Shown here: one piece after another, positions 26,823 to 35,901 of the stretch
Layout: each line of letters begins with the position of its first letter
How positions within the stretch are numbered: position 1 is the stretch's first letter
DNA from: Streptomyces sp. NBC_01304
Lineage (GTDB): Bacteria > Actinomycetota > Actinomycetes > Streptomycetales > Streptomycetaceae
Assembly: GCF_035975855.1 (NCBI RefSeq)
Contig: NZ_CP109055.1
Location: forward strand, 10,292,001-10,356,000
Length of the DNA stretch: 64,000 nt
Direction of reading: 5' to 3'
The notes under the pieces: generated by a model
Database searches by the model: none
What the model was told of the DNA's origin: nothing
Seen by the model: the letters and a program-made list of their open reading frames with translations, nothing else
Program-made: the position numbers and the translations under genes

Positions 26823-28166
26823 ACGGCGCAGCGCGAGCACGGCGTTGTGGCCGCCGAAGCCGAAGGAGTTGCTCAGCGCCAGGTCGCCGTCCGCGGGCAG
26901 CGGCCGCGGCACCATGGTCACCACGTCCAGACCGATCGCGTCGTCGAGATCGTCGCAGCCCAGGGTGGGCGGGATGAGCCCGTGGTGCAGGGTGAGCGCG
27001 GTGGCGACGGCCTCCACGCCGCCGGCGGCGCCCTGCAGATGACCGAAGTTGCCCTTGAGTGCCGTCACCGGAACCGGCCGGCGGGTGGCCGGGTCGTCGC
27101 CGAACACCGTGCCGAGGGCCTTCGCCTCGGCCAGGTCGCCGTCGACGGTGGCGGTGGCGTGGGCGTTGACATGGACGACGTCGTCCGTGGCGGCCCCGGC
27201 GTCCTTGAGCGCTCGGCGCAGGGCGAGGGCGATGCCGTTGCCGGTGGGGTCGGGGGCGGCCATGTGGTGCGCGTCGGCGGACAGTCCGGCGCCCGCGGCC
27301 TCGCAGTAGATCCGGGCGCCGCGGGCCCGGGCGTGCTCCTCCGACTCCAGGACGAGCAGGCCGGCGCCCTCCCCGTGGACGAAGCCGTCGCGGTCCTTGG
27401 CGAAGGGACGCGAGGCGTGCCCCGGCTCGTCGTTGCGGGTGGACAGCGCCTTCATGGAGCAGAACGACGCCATCACGGCGGGCGTGATCACCGCTTCCGC
27501 GCCGCCGACGACGGCGACGTCCAGGTAGCCGTGCCGGATGCGGTCGATGGCCGCGCCGATGGCCTCGGTGCCGGACGCGCAGGCGCTCACGACGGTGCGG
27601 GCCTCACCGGTGATGTGCAGGTCGAGGGAGATCTGGGAGGAGGCCTGGGAGGGGACTGTCATCGGCGCGGTGAGCGGGGAGACCCCGCGCACGCCCTTGT
27701 CCCGCAGGCGCCGGTCGCCCTCGATCATGACCGGGGCGCCGCCGATGATGGTGCCCAGGGACACCCCGACCCGCTCCGGGTCGAGCCCGCTCTGCACGGT
27801 TCCGGCCGGGTCGAAACCGGCGTCCTGCCAGGCCTCGCGGGCGGCGAGCACGGCGAACTGCGCGGCCCGGTTCATCCGTCGCGCCTGCGCGCGGGGAAGC
27901 AGCTCGGCCGGATCCGTCTCGACGGTGGCCGCGATCCGCACCGGGTGATCGGCGAACTCCTCGCCCTGCAGCGGCCGCACGGCGCAGCGGCCGTCGAGCA
28001 GCCCCTGCCACAGCTCGTCCACGCCGTTGCCGAGCGGTGTGATCGCCCCGAGCCCGGTGACCACGACCCGGCGCCGCGCAGCCTCGACGGGCTGCCGCTG
28101 GGCCGGTATCTCGGGGGTGCGGGCAGTGTTGTCGTGGGCCGTGGGGGTGCCCGACGGGTGGTGCAT
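26814..28166 (-). CDS. fabF: Beta-ketoacyl-ACP synthase II-like (KAS II)
   Basis: A 450-residue decarboxylating condensing enzyme. Catalytic residues are in place: C196 (VSACASGTEA), H336 (VNAHATAT, where the usual HGT is HAT), K371 and H376 (KGNFGHLQGAAGG), then SNSFGFGGHNAVL. It therefore should elongate acyl-ACP with malonyl-ACP. The N-terminal ~30 residues (HHPSGTPTAHDN...) are an unusual disordered extension; a later start is possible. No acyl carrier protein, chain-length factor or PKS/NRPS gene is near, so it is an accessory KAS rather than part of a visible biosynthetic cluster. Two LysR genes lie upstream in the same direction. Confidence 0.9.
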   Translation of the reverse strand: MHHPSGTPTAHDNTARTPEIPAQRQPVEAARRRVVVTGLGAITPLGNGVDELWQGLLDGRCAVRPLQGEEFADHPVRIAATVETDPAELLPRAQARRMNRAAQFAVLAAREAWQDAGFDPAGTVQSGLDPERVGVSLGTIIGGAPVMIEGDRRLRDKGVRGVSPLTAPMTVPSQASSQISLDLHITGEARTVVSACASGTEAIGAAIDRIRHGYLDVAVVGGAEAVITPAVMASFCSMKALSTRNDEPGHASRPFAKDRDGFVHGEGAGLLVLESEEHARARGARIYCEAAGAGLSADAHHMAAPDPTGNGIALALRRALKDAGAATDDVVHVNAHATATVDGDLAEAKALGTVFGDDPATRRPVPVTALKGNFGHLQGAAGGVEAVATALTLHHGLIPPTLGCDDLDDAIGLDVVTMVPRPLPADGDLALSNSFGFGGHNAVLALRRCV

Positions 28167-28353
28167 GGGGGCGGCTGCTCTCTTGACGCATGCGTGGATC
28201 GGCGGATGACGGATCAGGGTGGGGCTGATCCGGATTCGTGAACTTCTATCCGTACATGTGCCAATGGGTCGGATTCAACAAGCTGAGACGAGCTTCACTC
28301 CGCGGTCCGCATGCGGGGGAGTTGGAGCCGACGCCCAGGTCGAGGAGGACGAC

Positions 28354-29256
28354 TCACCCTCGCCGGGTCAGCCCCAGCAGATCCCGGCCCGGACCCGCCG
28401 GCCGGTGCCCCGTGGGCCAGACGGCCCGCAAGGACCGGGTCAGGTCCGTGTCCCGCACCGGCACCGGGATCAGCCGCTGCGCGGCCACCTCCTCGCGTAC
28501 CGCCAGATCGCTCAGCACGGCCGGGCCCGCGCCCGACAGCGTCGCGGCCTTGACCGCCGTGGTGGAGGCGAGCTCGAGCAGCGGCTTGCCCGGGCCGCCC
28601 GCACCGGCCAGCGCGTGGGCCAGCACCTCACGGGTTCCCGAGCCCTGCTCGCGCAGGATCAGGGCGGCCTCGGCGAGCTCGGCGGCGGTGATCCCGGAGC
28701 GCCGCCTGGCCCAGGGGTGCTGCGGGGCGACCACGACGAGGAGGTGGTCCTCGGCGACCTTCACTTCGTCGAGGCCGCCGGGTGCCGCGATCCCCTCGAT
28801 GAAGCCCAAGTCGGCCTCTCCGGCCAGGACTTGGGCGGCCACCGCCGCGGAGTTGCCGACGCTGAGCGCGACCGCGGTGTCCGGCCGCTGCTTGCGCAGG
28901 GCGAGCAGCCAGCCGGGCACCAGGTACTCGGCGATGGTGAGGCTGGCCGCGACCCGCAGCCTGCTGTCCCGCTGCTCACGCAGGGCCTCGATGCCCGCCT
29001 GAAGTGTCTCCGCGGCGCCGATCACCTGCCCCGCCCAGTCCGCGACCAGCGCCCCGGCATCGGTCAGCTTGGAGCCGCGCGGGGAGCGCTCGACCAGGGC
29101 CACGCCGACCTGCTTCTCCATGCTGCGGATGCGGGCGCTGGCGGCTGGCTGGGTGATGCCGACCTCGCGTGCGGCCTGCCCCAGACTGCCGAGCCTGGCC
29201 ACGGCGAGGAGCAGTTCGAGGGCGGAGAGGTCGGGGACCTGGTGCGACAACGGCAT
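28354..29256 (-). CDS. LysR-family regulator 1 (CysL-like)
   Basis: A 300-residue LysR regulator. The N-terminal winged HTH is LSALELLLAVARLGSLGQAA-REVGITQPAASARIRSME (about 9-46), followed by a linker helix and a periplasmic-binding-like effector domain starting near residue 90 (RLRVAASLTIAEYLVPGWLL). It is a close paralogue of the regulator at 29622-30596: ASLTIAEYLVPGWL against ASLTIAEELVPGWL, and ILREQGSGTREVL against LLRESGSGTRETL. Start ATG 29256 follows AAGG. Its promoter must lie in or next to the 27-bp tandem array. Confidence 0.9.
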   Translation of the reverse strand: MPLSHQVPDLSALELLLAVARLGSLGQAAREVGITQPAASARIRSMEKQVGVALVERSPRGSKLTDAGALVADWAGQVIGAAETLQAGIEALREQRDSRLRVAASLTIAEYLVPGWLLALRKQRPDTAVALSVGNSAAVAAQVLAGEADLGFIEGIAAPGGLDEVKVAEDHLLVVVAPQHPWARRRSGITAAELAEAALILREQGSGTREVLAHALAGAGGPGKPLLELASTTAVKAATLSGAGPAVLSDLAVREEVAAQRLIPVPVRDTDLTRSLRAVWPTGHRPAGPGRDLLGLTRRG

Positions 29257-29283
29257 GGACAGACCTTAGCTTTCCGGTCGTTT

Positions 29284-29604
29284 CCGGACGCCGCCGGTAG
29301 GCCGTGTGCGTCGCCGGGCGTCGCGGTACGTCGCCCTCGCCGGGCGTCGCCGCTGCATGGCCCTCGCCGGGCGTCGCGGTACGTCGCCCTCGCCGGGCGT
29401 CGCCGCTGCATGGCCCTCGCCGGACGCCGCCGGTACGTTCCCTCGCTGGACGCCGCCGGTACGTTCCCTCCCCAGGCGTCCCCGGTACGTTCCCTCCCCG
29501 GGCGTCGCCGCTACATCGCCCTCCTCAGACGCCGTGGGTACGTCGCCCTCGCCGGGCCGGGGGTGCATCGACCTCACCCCCCCCACGTCGCCGGTACGTT
29601 CCCT
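29284..29604. repeat. ~12 x 27-bp tandem array between two lysR genes
   Basis: About twelve head-to-tail units of 26-27 bp, with a core CGCCGGGCGTCGCCG followed by GTACGT(T/CG)CCCT. Four neighbouring units form two identical 53-bp dimers (from about 29310 and 29363); the others are diverged at 3-8 positions, the last two more. Units abut directly, without spacers, so this is not CRISPR. It begins 27 bp before the start of LysR 1 and ends 18 bp after the stop of LysR 2, filling the whole 365-bp gap. Codon-like thirds are open in several frames, but no start, ribosome-binding site or domain supports a gene. Confidence 0.88.
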
Positions 29605-29621
29605 CCGTCGCGCCAGAAGAT

Positions 29622-30596
29622 TCAGCGCCCCCTGGCCGCCCGCAGCAGATGCAGGGCCGCCTCCGGCAGGGCGTGCCCCTTGGGCCAGACCGCGTGCAGC
29701 AGCCGGTGCAGCGGGACCGCCGGATCGACCTCGACCTCCACGAGCCGGCCCGCGTCCACGTCCTCGCGTACCGCGAGGGCGGAGAGCACGGCGGGCGCGA
29801 CGCCCCGGGCGGCCGCACTGCGCAGGGGAGAGGTCGAGCCCAGTTCCAGGACGGGCACCGCCACCCCGTCGTACGGCCTGAGCGCCTTCTCCAGGGTCTC
29901 CCGGGTGCCGGAGCCCGACTCGCGCAACAGCAGCGGGGTATCGGCCAGTTCGGGCCCCGTCAGGGCCCTGCGGCGGCGGGTCCAGGGATGGTCGGGGGCC
30001 ACGACGACGGCGAGCCGGTCCCGGCCCACGACCGAGCGGTGCAGATCGTCGGGCACGCGCGGGCACTCGACGAAGCCGAGGTGGCACTCGCCGCGGCGCA
30101 GCGCCTGGATGACGCCCCAGCTGTTGGTGACGGTCAGCCCGACATGCGCGTCCGGGGACTCGGCGCGCAGGGTGACGAGCCAGCCGGGCACGAGCTCCTC
30201 GGCGATGGTCAGGCTCGCGGCGACGGTCAGCTTGTTCTCCTGCCGGGAGCGCAGGGCGGCCGCCCCCTCGACCAGCGCGACGGCCTGTTCGAGGACCACC
30301 CGGGCCCAGTCGGTGACGACCGCGCCCGCCGGGGTGAGCCGGGAGCCCGAGGTGGAGCGGTCGAGGAGCTGCAGACTGAGGCGGCGCTCCAGGGTGCGGA
30401 TGCGGGCGCTCGCGGAGGGCTGGCTGATGCGCAGCCGTGCGGCGGCCCGGCCCAGACTGCCGGTCTCCGCGACGGCGACCAGGAGCTCCAGGGCATGCAG
30501 ATCGGGCAGCGGGCGCTGCGAGGTGTGCGCCGCCTCGCCGAAGCCGGAGGGTGCGCCGTCCCTGTCGGAGGAGGCCATAGAGGAGCTCGGGGTCAT
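29622..30596 (-). CDS. LysR-family regulator 2 (CysL-like)
   Basis: A 324-residue LysR regulator: LHALELLVAVAETGSLGRAA-ARLRISQPSASARIRTLERR as the winged HTH at about 33-71 after a 30-residue disordered start, and an effector domain opening with LTVAASLTIAEELVPGWLVT. It is divergent from the YeiH-type exporter with only 71 bp between starts, the classical lysR/target arrangement, and a palindrome there (30591-30613) overlaps its own start codon. LysR regulators next to YeiH-family genes often respond to sulphur or sulphite-related compounds, which is the most likely role. ATG 30596 could be replaced by the Met six residues later. Confidence 0.9.
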   Translation of the reverse strand: MTPSSSMASSDRDGAPSGFGEAAHTSQRPLPDLHALELLVAVAETGSLGRAAARLRISQPSASARIRTLERRLSLQLLDRSTSGSRLTPAGAVVTDWARVVLEQAVALVEGAAALRSRQENKLTVAASLTIAEELVPGWLVTLRAESPDAHVGLTVTNSWGVIQALRRGECHLGFVECPRVPDDLHRSVVGRDRLAVVVAPDHPWTRRRRALTGPELADTPLLLRESGSGTRETLEKALRPYDGVAVPVLELGSTSPLRSAAARGVAPAVLSALAVREDVDAGRLVEVEVDPAVPLHRLLHAVWPKGHALPEAALHLLRAARGR

Positions 30597-30613
30597 AGGT
30601 GAACTCTATGACC
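30591..30613. promoter_or_regulatory. LysR box between lysR2 and yeiH-like gene
   Basis: GGTCATAG (30591-30598) and CTATGACC (30606-30613) are perfect 8-bp inverted repeats with a 7-base spacer. The inner CATAG-N7-CTATG fits the T-N11-A/ATA-N9-TAT pattern of LysR boxes. It covers the start of lysR2 (30594-30596), which would allow autorepression, and is 55 bp from the start of the exporter. Confidence 0.65.
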
Positions 30614-30667
30614 TGCGTACAAGTTCGCGTCTACCGGCCGGAACGCCCGCGGAGCACGCTGAGGATC

Positions 30668-31765
30668 ATGGCCCTCACCGTGGAGCGCACCAGCCCACCC
30701 CCGCTCGCTCCGCCGCTTCCCCCGCCACCCCGCGGCGGCCGCCTCGCGGCATCGGTGCGGCACAATGCGCCCGGCCTCGCCCTCGCCGTCGCAGGAGTGC
30801 TGGCCGCCGAGGCCGTGCACGCCGCGCTGCCCGCGGTGCCGATGCTCACGGCGGCCGTGGTCCTCGGCATCGCGGCCGCGCATCTGCCCGGGGTCCATGC
30901 GGTCGTACGCGGACGGGGCCGGGCCGGGCTCTCGCTCGCGGGCAAGCGCCTGATGCGGGTCGGCATCGTGCTGCTCGGGCTGAAACTCGGCCTCGGCGAT
31001 GTGGTGGGGCTCGGCTGGGCCACGATCCTCATGGTGTTCGGCGTGGTGCTCGCGACCTTCTTCGGCACCCAGTGGCTGGGCCGCAGGCTCGGCCTCACGG
31101 GCGACCAGCCGCTGCTCGTCGCCACCGGCTACTCGATCTGCGGGGCCTCGGCGATCGGGGCGGTGAGCGGGGTGCTCGGCAAGGACGAGAAGGACGAGCA
31201 GCACGCCTCCGACGTCGCCTCGTCCGTGGCCCTGGTCACCCTGTGCGGAACCCTCGCCATCGCCGTACTGCCGCTGCTGCAGCACGTGTTGGGCCTGGAC
31301 CCGCTGCAGTTCGGGCGCTGGGTGGGGGCGAGCGTGCACGACGTGGGCCAGGTGGTGGCCACCGCCCAGTCGGCCGGGCCGACCGCCCTGACCGAGGCCG
31401 TGATGGTGAAACTGATCCGGGTGGCGATGCTGGCACCGCTGGTCGCCGGGGTGGCCATCAGCATCCGCCGACGCAAGGGCGGCGCGGTGACGACCGGCGG
31501 GCGACGGCCCGCCCTGGTGCCGCTGTTCGTCGTCGGCTTCCTGGCGATGGTGGCGCTGCGCAGCACCGGACTGCTGCCCGCCGGCGCACTGGACGCCGCC
31601 GACTTCGTACAGGAACTCCTGCTCGCCGCGGCCCTGTTCGGCCTCGGCACCGCGGTCCACCTGCCCACGCTGGCGCGTTCCGGGGCCAAGATGGCGCTGC
31701 TCGGCCTGGGGTCGTGGATCGTGGTCGCCTCGGCGAGCTATGCGGGTGTGCTGCTGACCACCTGA
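30668..31765 (+). CDS. YeiH/UPF0324-family membrane exporter
   Basis: A 365-residue membrane protein of the YeiH (UPF0324, PSE) family, annotated as putative sulphate exporters. About ten hydrophobic helices are visible. The conserved motifs are KRLMRVGIVLLGLKLGLGDV, LLVATGYSICGASAIGAVSGVL (family hallmark, CGASAI) and GRWVGASVHDVGQVVATAQS. ATG 30668 is preferred to an upstream GTG (30599) because GAGG lies 3-6 bases before it and the family begins there. A Pro-rich N-terminus (SPPPLAPPLPPPP) precedes TM1. Regulation by the divergent LysR is expected. Confidence 0.9.
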   Translation: MALTVERTSPPPLAPPLPPPPRGGRLAASVRHNAPGLALAVAGVLAAEAVHAALPAVPMLTAAVVLGIAAAHLPGVHAVVRGRGRAGLSLAGKRLMRVGIVLLGLKLGLGDVVGLGWATILMVFGVVLATFFGTQWLGRRLGLTGDQPLLVATGYSICGASAIGAVSGVLGKDEKDEQHASDVASSVALVTLCGTLAIAVLPLLQHVLGLDPLQFGRWVGASVHDVGQVVATAQSAGPTALTEAVMVKLIRVAMLAPLVAGVAISIRRRKGGAVTTGGRRPALVPLFVVGFLAMVALRSTGLLPAGALDAADFVQELLLAAALFGLGTAVHLPTLARSGAKMALLGLGSWIVVASASYAGVLLTT

Positions 31766-31772
31766 TGCACAG

Positions 31773-31812
31773 CGGCCTCTGGGGCCGGGCGGATGCCCGG
31801 CCCCAGAGGCCG
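31773..31812 (+). terminator. Strong terminator after the YeiH-like gene
   Basis: An 18-bp perfect stem (31773-31790 with 31795-31812) closes a GGAT loop 7 bp after the exporter's stop. It is symmetrical and can also stop leftward transcription from the lectin gene, which ends at 31859. Confidence 0.88.
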
Positions 31813-31858
31813 TGGGTGCTGCGAGGGGCAAGCCCCTCAGCCTGAGCCGCTCACGTGC

Positions 31859-34800
31859 TCAGCCGCCCAGTACCCGGAACATGAACTTCCGCTGGGTGCC
31901 CGAGGTGGGGTCGCCCGCGGTGGACACCGAGTCGACGCCCGGCTCCTGCTGTGCCGCCTTGGGGCCGACCTCGCCCTTGACGGTGATCGGCGGCAGGCTC
32001 ATCCCCGGCTGCAGCGCGTCCGGGCCCGAACCCGCGTGCGTACAGGCGACGTTCTGGTCCTTGATGGAGCACTTCCAGCCGTCTCCCGTCGCGCTCACCG
32101 GTCCGACGCCCGCCGGCATGGTGAGTTCGGCCTTCACCTCGGCGGTGGTAGGTCCTGCCTTGGCCTCGTTCACCACGGTCGCGGTGAAGGCCGCCGCCTG
32201 ACCGGCCACGACCGGACCCATGGGCCGGGTGTCCACGTTCAGCACCGGCAGCCTGCCGTCCGGGACGGGGCCCGAGGGGACGTCGACGTAGAACGACAGC
32301 TCCTGGCCGTCGCCCGGGTCGGTCGGCGTCGACACCCGGTTCACGCCGTACACCAGGCCCTTGGCGTCGGGGTCGATCTGCGCCTCGACCTTGATGGGCG
32401 GTGCGGTGCGGCCCGGCAGCAGGGTGTCCTCGCCGGTGCCGGGGCGGGTGCAGGTGACGTTCTGGTCGTCGACGGTGCAGTCCCAGCCGTCGCCGGAGGC
32501 GCTGGTCGGGTACACGCCGTTCGGATAGGTGGGGTTGACGGTGATCTTGCCGACGGTCGGTCCCGCCTGCGCGTCGTTGCGTACGACCTCGGTGAAGGTC
32601 GCCGCGTTGTTCGGCTCGACCGCGGTGACGGGCCGCGTCTCGACGGTCAGGACCGGCGGGCCCGACGGCGCGTCCGAGTTGGCGGGCAGGACGTCGTACG
32701 AATAGCTGCCGGCCTTCGACGGTACGCCGTTGACGCCGGCCTGACCGCTCGCGGACTGGTCGCCCTTCGCGTCCTTGGCCACATTGGCGCCGATCTCGAT
32801 CGGCGGGTAGCTCAGTCCGGGCAGCAGCGCGTCGGAACCCGTGCCCGGATGCGTGCAGTTCACGGTCTGGCCGTCGACCCTGCAGGTCCAGCCCGTGCCC
32901 TTGGCGGCGAGGGGTGTGGTGCCCTTGGGGAAGGTGTACGTGGCCGTGACCGGTCCGGTCGTCGGTCCCGCGGACTTGGCGTTGGAGACGAGGCCGGTGA
33001 AGACGGCCGTCCGGCCGCCCTGCACCGCGCCGTTGGGCTGCAGGGCCGCGGTGATCTCGGCGGGCTTCGCCGCGGGGGTCGCGTAGTCGAAGGGGCCGGA
33101 CTTGCTGTCGTCGCCCTTCTGACCGGGCGTGCTGGTCTCGGACTTGGTCTCGCCCCTGCCCTTGGCGTCGGGGGCGACGTCGGCCTGGATGGTGACCGGC
33201 GGTGCGGACTTGCCGGGCTGCAGGGCGTCGTCGCCGGTGCCGGGCCGCTTGCAGGTCACGGTCTGACCCTCGACCGCGCAGGTCCAGCCGTCGCCGGAGG
33301 CCGACTTGGGGGTGACGCCGTCGGGGAACGTCGTCTTCTGCGTGATCTCACCCGTGGTCGGACCGGCGCCCGGGGCGTCGCTGGTGGTCGCCGTGAACGC
33401 CGCCTGCTTGCCGGGCGTCACCGCGCCTTCCGGGGCGACCTTGGTGGTGGTCTGCGGGGGCGCCGCCGGGGCGGGCGCGATGTCGAAGGGGCTGGACTTG
33501 CTGTCCCCGCCCTGCTGACCGGGGGTGGCCGTCTCGGACTTGGCCTCGCCCCGGCCGCTCGCGTCGGGGGCGACATCGGTCTGGATGCTCACCGGCGGTG
33601 CGGACTTGCCGGGCTGCAGCGCGTCGTCGCCGGAACCGGGCCGCCTGCACGTCACCGTCTGACCGTCCACGGTGCACGTCCAGCCGCTGCCGGAGGCCGA
33701 CTTGGGGACGACGCCCGCGGGGAACGTCGTGCTCTGCCTGATCTCGCCCGTGGTCGGGCCGGCCGTCGCGGCGTCACTGGTGGTGGCCGTGAACGTGGCC
33801 TCCTGGCCCGGCGTCACCGCACCGTCCGGCACCACCGCGGTGGACGTCTGCGGGGCCTTCGCCTTGGGCGGTGTGATGTCGAACGGGTTGGACCTGCCAC
33901 CGCCACCGGTCTGGCCCGGGGTGCTGGTGTCGGTCTTCGCCTCGGCGGCGCCGCTCGCGTCCGCGGCGACGTCGGCCTGGATGGTGACCGGCGGTGCGGA
34001 CTTGCCGGGCTGCAGGGCGTCGTCGCCGGTGCCGGGCCGCTTGCAGGTCACCGTCTGGCCGTCGACGGTGCACTTCCAGCCGTCGCCGGAGGCCGACTTG
34101 GGGGTGACGCCCTTGGGGAACGTCGTCTTCTGCGTGATCTCACCGTTGGACGCGACAGCCGTGACGGAGTCGCTGGTGGTCGCGGTGAACTTGGCCTCCT
34201 GGCCCGGCGTCACGGCACCGTCGGCGACCAGCGTGGTGGACAGGTCCGGACCGAGCGTCTCGACCTTGCCCTCGAAGACCTCGTGGATGTTGGTGTAGGC
34301 GCCCGTGCTCGCGGCGATGCCCAGCCGCAGCGTCGAGGGCATGGCGGGCTGCCCGGGAATCTTGTTGAGGTCCTTGGGCTCGATGACGGGGACGAAGCCC
34401 TTGCCGTCCTTGAAGTCCATGTCGACGCGCATCACGCCGGTGGGCGACACGTCGACCCGCACGGTGCGCTCGGCGTCCTTCCAGTCCTTGGACGTCGGGT
34501 CGCTGATGGTCTGGCCGGACTTCAGCGTGTTGGTGGAGACCCAGGCGTTCTTGGCCGCGGTCGCACCGCGCACGGTGACCGAGTTCGGCTGAGCCTCCGG
34601 GGGCCCGCCCTTGCCGCCCATGCCGTTCTTGGCGAAGTTGCCGAACTCGTCGAGCCCGACGCCCACATAGCCGCCCGGGACCCCCGAGTAGCCGAGGCCC
34701 GCGCCGGGAATGCCGGCGACCTTGGGCAGGGCTTCACTGCCGTCCAGGAGGAAGAGGCTGATGCCGTCGGCCGGGGAGGCCGGGGTGCTCGACCCGTACG

Positions 34801-35227
34801 AGGACACCCCGATCTGGAAGCGCAGCCCCTTGCCCGACGGGAAGGCGCCGCGGGTGAGGATGAAGCCGGTCTGCTGGCTCTCGGCGTCGGTGAGCCGCAG
34901 CGAGCCGTCGCCCGGCTTGTCCTCGGCCTTGCCGCCCTTGCATGCCTTGAGCGGACCCTGCTCGCCGGAGGCCGCGGTCAGACAGGCCCAGCCGGTCGGG
35001 TCGGTCGTCTGTCCCTTGGGGACGTCCCAGGAGCTGTACCACCGGTCGGGGTGGGCGAGCGCGGCGTTGCCGAAGGACTCCTCGCTGATCACGTCGTCCG
35101 CCACGGCGGTCTGCGGCGCCGCGAGGGACAGCCCGACGGTGGCCGCGGTGAGCGCCAGGCCGATCGGGACGCGGAGCCGGGGGCGTCGGCCCGGCCTCGG
35201 GGGATGTTGGCGTACGGATGTCGCCAT
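31859..35227 (-). CDS. Secreted L-type-lectin-like protein with six C-terminal repeats
   Basis: A 1122-residue exported protein. The signal peptide is R-rich (RPGRRPRLRVPIGLALTAAT) with cleavage near AVA-DD at 43. Residues ~45-326 look like a bacterial legume-type lectin (DGISLFLLDG, GGYVGVGLDEFGNFA, TLRLGIAASTGAYTNIHEV). From residue 331 come six ~130-residue DUF11-like repeats, each with G-A-V-x-PG-x-x-A-x-F, TFPxGVTPxSASGDGW-x-CTVDGQTVTC and GDDALxPGxSxPP. There are two Cys per repeat, probably disulphide-bonded. No LPXTG, transmembrane end or cell-wall domain is seen, so it is released or held by binding. The start ATG 35227 (MATSVRQ) has AGGAG 8 bases upstream; an earlier ATG is only 2 bases from it. 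The DNA repeats are near-identical in places. Confidence 0.87.
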   Translation of the reverse strand: MATSVRQHPPRPGRRPRLRVPIGLALTAATVGLSLAAPQTAVADDVISEESFGNAALAHPDRWYSSWDVPKGQTTDPTGWACLTAASGEQGPLKACKGGKAEDKPGDGSLRLTDAESQQTGFILTRGAFPSGKGLRFQIGVSSYGSSTPASPADGISLFLLDGSEALPKVAGIPGAGLGYSGVPGGYVGVGLDEFGNFAKNGMGGKGGPPEAQPNSVTVRGATAAKNAWVSTNTLKSGQTISDPTSKDWKDAERTVRVDVSPTGVMRVDMDFKDGKGFVPVIEPKDLNKIPGQPAMPSTLRLGIAASTGAYTNIHEVFEGKVETLGPDLSTTLVADGAVTPGQEAKFTATTSDSVTAVASNGEITQKTTFPKGVTPKSASGDGWKCTVDGQTVTCKRPGTGDDALQPGKSAPPVTIQADVAADASGAAEAKTDTSTPGQTGGGGRSNPFDITPPKAKAPQTSTAVVPDGAVTPGQEATFTATTSDAATAGPTTGEIRQSTTFPAGVVPKSASGSGWTCTVDGQTVTCRRPGSGDDALQPGKSAPPVSIQTDVAPDASGRGEAKSETATPGQQGGDSKSSPFDIAPAPAAPPQTTTKVAPEGAVTPGKQAAFTATTSDAPGAGPTTGEITQKTTFPDGVTPKSASGDGWTCAVEGQTVTCKRPGTGDDALQPGKSAPPVTIQADVAPDAKGRGETKSETSTPGQKGDDSKSGPFDYATPAAKPAEITAALQPNGAVQGGRTAVFTGLVSNAKSAGPTTGPVTATYTFPKGTTPLAAKGTGWTCRVDGQTVNCTHPGTGSDALLPGLSYPPIEIGANVAKDAKGDQSASGQAGVNGVPSKAGSYSYDVLPANSDAPSGPPVLTVETRPVTAVEPNNAATFTEVVRNDAQAGPTVGKITVNPTYPNGVYPTSASGDGWDCTVDDQNVTCTRPGTGEDTLLPGRTAPPIKVEAQIDPDAKGLVYGVNRVSTPTDPGDGQELSFYVDVPSGPVPDGRLPVLNVDTRPMGPVVAGQAAAFTATVVNEAKAGPTTAEVKAELTMPAGVGPVSATGDGWKCSIKDQNVACTHAGSGPDALQPGMSLPPITVKGEVGPKAAQQEPGVDSVSTAGDPTSGTQRKFMFRVLGG

Positions 35228-35346
35228 GAGCATTTCTCCTAGACGATCGCCCCCCTGCATGGACCTTCGGATGTGGACGGGCCCACCGGTCCGGACGGAC
35301 CTGTGGGCCCTCGGCTCTCCCTTGCCGGGTACGGCGTACGCGCGGC

Positions 35347-35901
35347 TCAGGGGGTGATGATCGTTGCGCTCACGACCTTGGCGTTGCCGCTGTCCAGCCC
35401 CTCCGGGGTGAGGCACTTGGCGGCGTTGCTCACGGTGACGCCGTCGTACGTCACGTGGATCGAGAACGTCGCACCCTCCAACGCGCCCTTGGCGAACCGG
35501 CCGGTCAGCGTCGCGTCGCCGGTGCTGGGCAGCGTCCAGCTGGGGATTTCCGCATAGCTGACCATCTTGTTGTCCCAGGTGATCTTCGCCTTCGACGGGC
35601 CGCTGAACCCGCTGAGACAGGAAGCGGTGGCGTCCTGCTCGTACTCGAGGGTGCCGCTCTTCATCGGCATGCCCACACCGGAACAGCCGGTGAGCGACCC
35701 GAAGCCCTTGGACTTGACCGGCTTCGAGGTGAGACCGACGCCGGGCGTGGCCGTCCAGGTGATGTCGCCGCCGGTGCAGGAGCCGTTGGCGGCGGGCATC
35801 GGCGGGTCGGCCGGAGCGGAGTCGGCGTGGGCCGCACCGGCGGCCGGGAGAGCGAGCGCGGCCGCGGCGAGGACCGCGGCGAACTTGGTGCTGGGGGACA
35901 C
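35347..35901 (-). CDS. Small secreted protein
   Basis: A 184-residue protein with a signal peptide (FAAVLAAAALALPAAGAAHA, cleavage near 27) and a mature part of about 155 residues rich in Gly, Thr and beta-forming segments. It has four Cys (SCTGGD, LTGCSGVG, ASCLSG, AKCLTP), probably two disulphides. I recognise no catalytic motif. GTG 35901 has GGAAAGG 8 bases upstream. It lies 120 bp upstream of the lectin-repeat gene in the same direction and may be coexpressed with it. Confidence 0.82.
   Translation of the reverse strand: MSPSTKFAAVLAAAALALPAAGAAHADSAPADPPMPAANGSCTGGDITWTATPGVGLTSKPVKSKGFGSLTGCSGVGMPMKSGTLEYEQDATASCLSGFSGPSKAKITWDNKMVSYAEIPSWTLPSTGDATLTGRFAKGALEGATFSIHVTYDGVTVSNAAKCLTPEGLDSGNAKVVSATIITP

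Noticed and set aside
26814..28166. KAS II as the core of a polyketide or fatty-acid biosynthetic cluster
   Set aside because: No ACP, chain-length factor, ketoreductase, PKS or NRPS gene is near; a lone KAS is common in Streptomyces.
29284..29604. Repeat array taken for a CRISPR
   Set aside because: Units abut without unique spacers, the unit is not partly palindromic in the usual way, and no cas gene is in the window.
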